64,000 bases of DNA, from NCBI GenBank assembly GCA_002402965.1, contig DHGW01000014.1:1-64000 (forward strand), given 5' to 3'. How positions within the stretch are numbered: the stretch's first letter is position 1; each line of letters begins with the position of its first letter. The DNA comes from Bacteroidales bacterium UBA4788. GTDB lineage: Bacteria; Bacteroidota; Bacteroidia; Bacteroidales; VadinHA17. The translations under genes and the position numbers were made by a program. Below, piece by piece: positions 58,838 through 64,000 of the stretch. The notes under the pieces were generated by a model. That model made no database searches and was not told the DNA's origin. It worked only from the letters and a program-made list of their open reading frames with translations.

Positions 58838-59830
58838 TTAATCTTTGTCGAGTTTGTATTTCGCCACATCCATCCCGAATGAGAGGTTCATAGTCTCAAG
58901 GAGCTCGTCGAGTTCTGTGAGCGACTTCTTGCCGAAGTTGCGGAACTTGAGGAGGTCATTCTTGTTGAACTTGACGAGGTCACCGAGTGATTCCACCTCA
59001 GCTGCTTTGAGGCAGTTGAGTGCTCTCACGGACAGGTCGAGGTCAACGAGTTTGGTCTTGAGTAACTGGCGCATATGGAGGATTTCCTCGTCGAACTCCT
59101 CATTGGCCATCTTGTCTTCATAGTCGATGGTGATCTTGTCTTCAGAGAAGAGCATGAAGTGGTAGATGAGGATTTTTGCTGCCTCCTTGAGGGCGTCTTT
59201 GGGGTGAATGGAACCGTCGGTGCTGATCTCCAGGATCAGTTTTTCATAGTCAGTTTTCTGTTCAACCCTGTAATTTTCAATTGAATATTTTACGTTTCTT
59301 ATCGGGGTGAAGATAGAATCGATGGCTATCAGTCCGAATTCTGCCTCTGCGGGCTGGTTTTCCTCGGCTGTCACGTATCCTCTGCCCTTGCTGATATTGA
59401 TTTCAATCTGCAGCTTGACGTCGGGTTCCATACGGCAGATAACCAATTCCGGGTTAAGTACTTCGAAGCTGCTGAGCGCGTTGTTGAGGTCGCTGGCCTT
59501 GAATACTTCCTGCCCGGAGATTTTGACCACAATCTTCTCGTTATCAACATCTTCAACCATTCTTCTGAAGCGTATCTGCTTCAGGTTGAGGATGAATTCG
59601 GTAACGTCCTCCATCACGCCGGTGATGGTTGAGAACTCATGGTCAACGCCCTCTATCTTAATTGTAGTGATGGCGAATCCTTCCAGTGAGGAGAGGAGAA
59701 TCCTTCTGAGGGCATTACCCACGGTGATGCCATAACCGGGTTCAAGCGGGCGGAATTCGAATTTTCCGTACTGGTCGTCCGCTTCCAGTAATATTACTTT
59801 ATCAGGTTTCTGGAATGCTAATATGGCCAT
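58838..59830 (-). CDS. rpoA: RNA polymerase alpha subunit
   Basis: 330 residues. N-terminal dimerisation domain (FEFRPLEPGYGITVGNALRR, LLSSLEGFAITTIKIEGVDH, EFSTITGVMEDVTEFILNLK), then the C-terminal DNA/activator-binding domain (about 255-320, VDLDLSVRALNCLKAAEVES, LLKFRNFGKKSLTELDELLE). Standard order between rpsD and rplQ. Confidence 0.98.
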   Translation of the reverse strand: MAILAFQKPDKVILLEADDQYGKFEFRPLEPGYGITVGNALRRILLSSLEGFAITTIKIEGVDHEFSTITGVMEDVTEFILNLKQIRFRRMVEDVDNEKIVVKISGQEVFKASDLNNALSSFEVLNPELVICRMEPDVKLQIEINISKGRGYVTAEENQPAEAEFGLIAIDSIFTPIRNVKYSIENYRVEQKTDYEKLILEISTDGSIHPKDALKEAAKILIYHFMLFSEDKITIDYEDKMANEEFDEEILHMRQLLKTKLVDLDLSVRALNCLKAAEVESLGDLVKFNKNDLLKFRNFGKKSLTELDELLETMNLSFGMDVAKYKLDKD

Positions 59831-59848
59831 ATGAATATTATTACTTTA

Positions 59849-60457
59849 TTACTTCGAATATAGTTCAACGATAAGCTGTTCCCTGACATCTTCCGGGATT
59901 TCGGAACGTTCGGGGACACTCATGTATTTTCCGGCCATCTGTGTCTCATCCCACTCGAGCCATGCCAGTTTTGAGCGGCGGTTTGCGCCGAGGCAATCGA
60001 TAATTGTTTCGAGTGATTTGGACTTTTCGCGTACGCCGATTATATCTCCAGGGCGAAGCTGGAATGATGGGATATTGACGACGTTGCCGTTTACAGTTAT
60101 GTGACGGTGTGACACCAGCTGGCGTGCTGCTGCCCTTGTGGGGGCGACGCCGAGGCGGTAGACCACGTTGTCAAGGCGTGACTCCAGAAGCTGGAGGAGT
60201 ACCAGGCCGGTTACTCCGGAGGCAGATACTGCCTTCTCGAAGGTATTACGGAACTGGCGCTCAAGAAGGCCGTAAGTATATTTTACCTTCTGCTTTTCGC
60301 GGAGCTGTACACCGTATTCCGATGTCTTTTTTCTCTTTTTGGTCAGACCATGCTGGCCGGGAGGGAAATTCTTCCTGTCGAGGTATTTGTCAGGGCCGAA
60401 AATGGGCTCTCCGAATTTCCTGGCTATTCTTGATCTGGGTCCTGTATATCTTGCCAT
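59849..60457 (-). CDS. rpsD: 30S ribosomal protein S4
   Basis: 202 residues. ARYTGPRSRIARKFGEPIFG and RKNFPPGQHGLTKKRKKTSE precede the S4 RNA-binding domain (LESRLDNVVYRLGVAPTRAA, HRHITVNGNVVNIPSFQLRP). The zinc Cys residues of some S4 proteins are absent. Confidence 0.98.
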   Translation of the reverse strand: MARYTGPRSRIARKFGEPIFGPDKYLDRKNFPPGQHGLTKKRKKTSEYGVQLREKQKVKYTYGLLERQFRNTFEKAVSASGVTGLVLLQLLESRLDNVVYRLGVAPTRAAARQLVSHRHITVNGNVVNIPSFQLRPGDIIGVREKSKSLETIIDCLGANRRSKLAWLEWDETQMAGKYMSVPERSEIPEDVREQLIVELYSK

Positions 60458-60500
60458 TGAATGAAATGTTTATCGTTTTGTATTTGTTAATGCGAGCCTT

Positions 60501-60890
60501 TTAAACCCTCCTGCGTGACGGCGGACGGCACCCGTTATGAGGCATCGGTGTAACGTCAATGATCTCAGTCACTTCCACACCGCTGTTTGAAATGGCACGG
60601 ATAGCTGATTCACGACCTGATCCAGGTCCCTTGACATATACCTTTACCTTGCGCAGGCCAAGTTCATAGGCCACTTTGGTGCACTCTTCCGAAGCCATCT
60701 GAGCGGCATATGGGGTGTTCTTCTTCGAACCCTTGAAACCCATCTTGCCTGCCGAGGCCCAGGATATCACCTGGCCGGTGCTGTTTGTAAGGCTTATGAT
60801 GATATTGTTAAATGACGAATGAACGTGAGCCTGTCCCACGGGTTCAACCTTTACGACCTTCTTCTTTAATGTCCCAGTCTTCTTTGCCAT
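60501..60890 (-). CDS. rpsK: 30S ribosomal protein S11
   Basis: 129 residues. AHVHSSFNNIIISLTNSTGQ, VISWASAGKMGFKGSKKNTP and the C-terminal DVTPMPHNGCRPPSRRRV, the strongly conserved S11 ending. Lies between rpsM and rpsD with the usual short gaps. Confidence 0.98.
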   Translation of the reverse strand: MAKKTGTLKKKVVKVEPVGQAHVHSSFNNIIISLTNSTGQVISWASAGKMGFKGSKKNTPYAAQMASEECTKVAYELGLRKVKVYVKGPGSGRESAIRAISNSGVEVTEIIDVTPMPHNGCRPPSRRRV

Positions 60891-60897
60891 AGATTAT

Positions 60898-61275
60898 TTA
60901 TTTAGTAGCTTTTTTCTTGTTTGCCACGGTCTTCTTGCGTCCTTTGCGGGTACGGGCATTGTTCTTCGTGCTCTGGCCCCTTACCGGAAGTCCGATACGG
61001 TGACGGATACCACGATAGCAACCGATATCCATCAGTCGCTTGATATTAAGCTGCGTTTCGGAACGAAGTTCACCCTCAAGCTTATAATTCTCGGAGAGTA
61101 TCTGACGGATAGCGTTGATGTTATCGTCATTCCACTCTTCGACCTTCATCTGGCGGTCTACGCCAGCCTTGTCAAGCACTTTCTGTGCAGTGCTTCGCCC
61201 AACACCATAGATATAAGTGAGAGCCACTTCGCCCTGCTTATTCCTCGGTAGGTCTACCCCATTAATACGTGCCAT
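60898..61275 (-). CDS. rpsM: 30S ribosomal protein S13
   Basis: 125 residues. ARINGVDLPRNKQGEVALTY, IYGVGRSTAQKVLDKAGVD and RGIRHRIGLPVRGQSTKNNA with the basic tail RTRKGRKKTVANKKKATK are the full S13 pattern. Confidence 0.98.
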   Translation of the reverse strand: MARINGVDLPRNKQGEVALTYIYGVGRSTAQKVLDKAGVDRQMKVEEWNDDNINAIRQILSENYKLEGELRSETQLNIKRLMDIGCYRGIRHRIGLPVRGQSTKNNARTRKGRKKTVANKKKATK

Positions 61276-61312
61276 ATACCTCTTTTAATTTGAAGTGCAA
61301 AGTTAATGAAAT

Positions 61313-61429
61313 TTATCCCTGCCTCTGCTTGAACTTGGGATTTTTCTTATTTATCACATACAGACGCCCGTTACGCCTGACTATCTTACAGTCGGCGGAG
61401 CGTTTTTTTATTGATGCTCTTACTTTCAT
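61313..61429 (-). CDS. rpmJ: 50S ribosomal protein L36
   Basis: 38 residues from ATG 61429 to TAA. MKVRASIKKRSADCKIVRRN and RLYVINKKNPKFKQRQG give the L36 fold. Only one zinc Cys (Cys14) is present, with the others replaced, so this is the Zn-independent (C-minus) form. Sits between infA and rpsM as usual; small enough to be missed by length filters. Confidence 0.96.
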   Translation of the reverse strand: MKVRASIKKRSADCKIVRRNGRLYVINKKNPKFKQRQG

Positions 61430-61444
61430 CGCAGTATTTTATTT

Positions 61445-61663
61445 CTATTTAAACCTGAACGTTATTCTTCCTTTGGTAAGGTCATAGGGCGACATTTCAA
61501 CCTTCACCTTGTCGCCTGGCAGGATTTTGATGTAATGCATCCTCATCTTGCCGGAGATGTGGGCGGTGATGATATGTCCGTTTTCGAGCCTGACCCTGAA
61601 CATCGCATTCGAAAGTGCCTCGATGATCGTTCCGTCAATCTCTATTGATGGTTGTTTGGCCAT
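61445..61663 (-). CDS. infA: Translation initiation factor IF-1
   Basis: 72 residues. AKQPSIEIDGTIIEALSNAM, FRVRLENGHIITAHISGKMR and ILPGDKVKVEMSPYDLTKGR form the OB fold of IF-1. Binds the 30S A site with IF-3. Four bases after map. Confidence 0.98.
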   Translation of the reverse strand: MAKQPSIEIDGTIIEALSNAMFRVRLENGHIITAHISGKMRMHYIKILPGDKVKVEMSPYDLTKGRITFRFK

Positions 61664-61667
61664 ATAC

Positions 61668-62444
61668 TTACCTCTTTGTTAATACTTCTTCTATAAATTC
61701 AAATGTTGTGAGCACGTCGGTATGACCCTCCCTGACCGCAACAGCGTATTCAAAATGTGCCGACGGTTTGCCGTCACCTGTTCTGACTGTCCACCCGTCA
61801 CTCTGGAGGCGTGTGTTTTTGGTTCCCATATTGATCATCGGTTCTATGCAGATGACCAGGTTTCTATCAAGTCTCGTGCCAGAGCCGCGTCGCCCGAAAT
61901 TGGGTACCTCGGGTCCCTCATGAAGGTGTTTCCCGAGACCGTGTCCGACCAGGGTGCGCACCACGGAGTAACCTCCGCTCTCAGCCTTCGACTGCACGGC
62001 GTGGGAGATATCGCCTATGCGGTTACCCGCTACGGCTTCCCTGACCCCGGCCTCAAGTGATGCCCTTGTGTATTCCATAAGGCGTCTGACCTCTGGTTTC
62101 ACTTCGCCGACGGCGAAGGTATAGGCGCTGTCGCCGTACCAGCCGTTCAGTATCACACCGCAGTCAACCGATATTATATCTCCCTCCCTGAGTGTATAGT
62201 CTGACGGTATTCCGTGGACCACTTCGTCATTGACAGATGTGCAGAGTGTGTTGGGAAAGCCGCCATAGCCCTTAAAGGCCGGCAGAGCGCCGTGGTCACG
62301 AATGAACTCCTCGGCAATCGCATCAAGCCTTAGGGTTGTCACTCCCGGTTTGATATGCCCGGCTACTTCCGCAAGAGTCTTTGAGACCAGCTGATTGCTC
62401 TCTCTCAGTAACTCTACTTCCCCATCCGTCTTAATATAGATCAT
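61668..62444 (-). CDS. map: Methionine aminopeptidase, type I
   Basis: 258 residues from ATG 62444 (TTG 62447 just upstream). Removes the initiator Met. Metal ligands: Asp in ISVDCGVILNGWYGDSAYTF (both Asp), His in LVGHGLGKHLHEGPEVPNFG, Glu in VICIEPMINMG and Glu in HFEYAVAVREG. Directly after secY on the same strand. Confidence 0.97.
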   Translation of the reverse strand: MIYIKTDGEVELLRESNQLVSKTLAEVAGHIKPGVTTLRLDAIAEEFIRDHGALPAFKGYGGFPNTLCTSVNDEVVHGIPSDYTLREGDIISVDCGVILNGWYGDSAYTFAVGEVKPEVRRLMEYTRASLEAGVREAVAGNRIGDISHAVQSKAESGGYSVVRTLVGHGLGKHLHEGPEVPNFGRRGSGTRLDRNLVICIEPMINMGTKNTRLQSDGWTVRTGDGKPSAHFEYAVAVREGHTDVLTTFEFIEEVLTKR

Positions 62445-62461
62445 CAAAGAACGTCAATCCG

Positions 62462-63790
62462 TTAAATAGCCGTCACGGCTCCGGTCCTTCCCTTTACGCG
62501 GCCTGATTTCATAAGGCCGTCGTAATGGCGCATAAGCAGATGGCTTTCTATCTGCTGGAGAGTGTCAAGCACAACGCCCACAAGGATGAGAAGCGAGGTG
62601 CCTCCGAAGAACTGTGCAAACTCACCGCTGACGCCGAAGTTGACGGCAAAGGCGGGTAGTATGGCTATCAGTGCAAGGAATATCGAACCCGGAAGGGTGA
62701 TCCTTGACATGATTGTATCAAGGAATTCAACCGTCTTGCGTCCCGGTTTGATGCCGGGGATGAAGCCGCCGTTCTTCTTCATGTCTTCAGCCATCTGTAC
62801 CGGGTTGATTGTGACCGCGGTATAGAAGTAGGTAAAGAGGATGATGAGGATGGCGGTTACCAGGTTGTACCAGAATCCGTACATGTTGGTGAATGCCACC
62901 ACGAATCCGGAGCCTGATTCCCTGAATCCGGCGATGATTACAGGCAGCATCATGATTGCCTGTGCAAAGATGATAGGCATAACGCCTGCTGCGTTGACCT
63001 TGAGGGGTATATATTGTCTTACACCGCCGTACTGTTTGTTGCCAACGATGCGTCTTGCATACTGGACCGGTATGCGGCGGGTGCCCTGAACGAGCAGGAC
63101 TGATCCGACGATCACAGCGAAGAGGAAGACTATCTCTATAAGCAGTGCGACGAGGCCGCCCGAGCCGTTGATGCGTGTTCCCGCTTCAAATATGAATGAG
63201 ACCGGGAAGCGCGCAAGAATACCAACCATTATTATGAGTGATATACCGTTGCCAATGCCCTTGTCTGTTATCTTCTCACCGAGCCACATTACGAATATCG
63301 TTCCTGCGGTAAGTATGATCACCGAGGAGATCTTGAAGAATGCACTGGGCATCACGAATGCCTCGGGAGGAAGTATTGCGTTAAGGTTTGCCAGGTATGT
63401 GGGAGCCTGCAGGATGAGAATACCCACAGTCAGATACCTTGTATACTGGTTCATCTTGCGCCTGCCGCTCTCACCCTCCTTCTGAAGTTTCTGGAAGTAG
63501 GGGAATACTATGCCGAGAAGCTGGACAACGATTGATGCCGAGATATAGGGCATGATCCCAAGGGCGAAGATTGATGCCTGTGAAAAGGCTCCGCCGGAGA
63601 ACATGTCGAGAAGGCCCATGATACCTGATGAGGTCTGGTTTTGCAGGTTCGCAAGCATTGAGGGATCAATGCCGGGGAGAGTAACATATTTACCCAGACG
63701 GTACAGTGCAACGATGCCAAGAGTGAAAAGGATCCTGGCTCTCAGATCCTCTATCTTGAAAATGTTCTTTATTGTCTGAAAGAATTTCAT
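62462..63790 (-). CDS. secY: Preprotein translocase subunit SecY
   Basis: 442 residues. Inner-membrane channel with ten membrane helices; LGKYVTLPGIDPSMLANLQN, IMPYISASIVVQLLGIVFPY, GIGNGISLIIMVGILARFPV, YIPLKVNAAGVMPIIFAQAI and the C-terminal VVLDTLQQIESHLLMRHYDG are family landmarks. Sits between rplO and map in the spc cluster order. Confidence 0.98.
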   Translation of the reverse strand: MKFFQTIKNIFKIEDLRARILFTLGIVALYRLGKYVTLPGIDPSMLANLQNQTSSGIMGLLDMFSGGAFSQASIFALGIMPYISASIVVQLLGIVFPYFQKLQKEGESGRRKMNQYTRYLTVGILILQAPTYLANLNAILPPEAFVMPSAFFKISSVIILTAGTIFVMWLGEKITDKGIGNGISLIIMVGILARFPVSFIFEAGTRINGSGGLVALLIEIVFLFAVIVGSVLLVQGTRRIPVQYARRIVGNKQYGGVRQYIPLKVNAAGVMPIIFAQAIMMLPVIIAGFRESGSGFVVAFTNMYGFWYNLVTAILIILFTYFYTAVTINPVQMAEDMKKNGGFIPGIKPGRKTVEFLDTIMSRITLPGSIFLALIAILPAFAVNFGVSGEFAQFFGGTSLLILVGVVLDTLQQIESHLLMRHYDGLMKSGRVKGRTGAVTAI

Positions 63791-63793
63791 GCC

Positions 63794-64000
63794 TTACAGT
63801 TTAACTGCTGTTCCCTGATTAGCTTCGATTGCTGCCTGTGCCGACTTGCTGAAAGCGTGGGCATGAACCTCAAGCTTCCTTGTAAGCGTACCTTTGCCGA
63901 GGATCTTTACCAGGGCGTTCTTGTTCACGAGACCTGCGGTGAGCAGTGTCTGGAAGTCGATCAGTTCGGTTTCCAGCCTTGTTGCAAGGGCCTCGAGTGT
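63794..64000 (-). CDS. rplO: 50S ribosomal protein L15 (partial, C-terminal part)
   Basis: 68 residues visible; the 5' end lies beyond the window. The reading TLEALATRLETELIDFQTLL, AGLVNKNALVKILGKGTLTR and KLEVHAHAFSKSAQAAIEAN matches the end of L15, followed by GTAVKL and stop three bases before secY. Confidence 0.93.
   Translation of the reverse strand, partial: TLEALATRLETELIDFQTLLTAGLVNKNALVKILGKGTLTRKLEVHAHAFSKSAQAAIEANQGTAVKL

Overview
The window is a continuous chromosomal stretch from a Bacteroidota bacterium, most likely an anaerobic or microaerobic member of the Bacteroidales/Marinilabiliales side of the phylum. The signs are gldE and gldD, a peptidase with a type IX secretion (T9SS) C-terminal sorting domain, DUF6089-type outer-membrane barrels, tandem Skp/OmpH genes beside bamA, a bacterial heptaprenylglyceryl-phosphate synthase, two-subunit 2-oxoacid:ferredoxin oxidoreductase, futalosine-route menaquinone genes, and repeated -7 promoter boxes of the Bacteroidota form TAnnTTTG (often TATATTTG) in place of a sigma70 -10 box. 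No tRNA, rRNA, CRISPR array, transposase or phage gene was seen. Most of the window is ordinary core genome; the less usual material sits in the regulatory loci, a few divergent enzymes and the intergenic repeats.

Layout. 1-3.7 kb: a secreted carboxypeptidase-regulatory-like protein, nitroreductase, superoxide dismutase and the menaquinone pair mqnD/mqnB, all on the minus strand. 3.7-5.7 kb: a PTPS-type pterin synthase, folE and fabD on the plus strand. 5.7-13.2 kb: a 1148-residue GAF/receiver/PEP-synthase-like fusion, korB/korA and murI (minus). 13.2-20.8 kb: the outer-membrane biogenesis run (two ompH/skp genes, bamA, uppS, two beta-barrel proteins), nadK and a CBS-ACT protein (minus). 20.8-31.5 kb: pdxJ, then udk on the other strand, then a long plus-strand run of Dabb protein, manA, a YwqK-like lipoprotein, thioesterase, engB, prs, rplY, pth, an S4 protein, acyltransferase, SDR and VOC protein. 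A short inverted-repeat element lies between the VOC gene and a convergent M19 dipeptidase.

33-36 kb: an ECF sigma operon (sigma, probable anti-sigma, DUF4097-like and DUF2807-like envelope proteins). 36-38.5 kb: rng, a 30-codon very basic ORF and HU (minus). 38.7-42.5 kb: ssb-gldE-gldD-sfp-GGGPS (plus). 42.6-47.2 kb: a PafA-like pseudo-phosphatase, an M14 carboxypeptidase with T9SS tail and a divergent YchF (minus). 47.3-48.9 kb: a second ECF sigma operon. 48.9-56.9 kb: hisS, DUF4870, two uncharacterised secreted proteins, a degenerate hybrid histidine kinase, a SpoIIE-type phosphatase and a UbiD decarboxylase. 56.9-64 kb: eno and the end of the ribosomal S10/spc/alpha cluster (rplQ, rpoA, rpsD, rpsK, rpsM, rpmJ, infA, map, secY, partial rplO).

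The observations most worth following are: an identical 10-mer with matching -7 box upstream of both ECF sigma operons; a PafA-family protein that has lost its nucleophile and several metal and substrate ligands; a hybrid kinase lacking the ATP-binding N and G boxes but with an intact receiver; a perfect 17-bp hairpin in front of the RNase G gene; a promoter-plus-terminator unit (33.04-33.18 kb) that looks like a small RNA or attenuated leader; and a 30-residue basic ORF between HU and rng.
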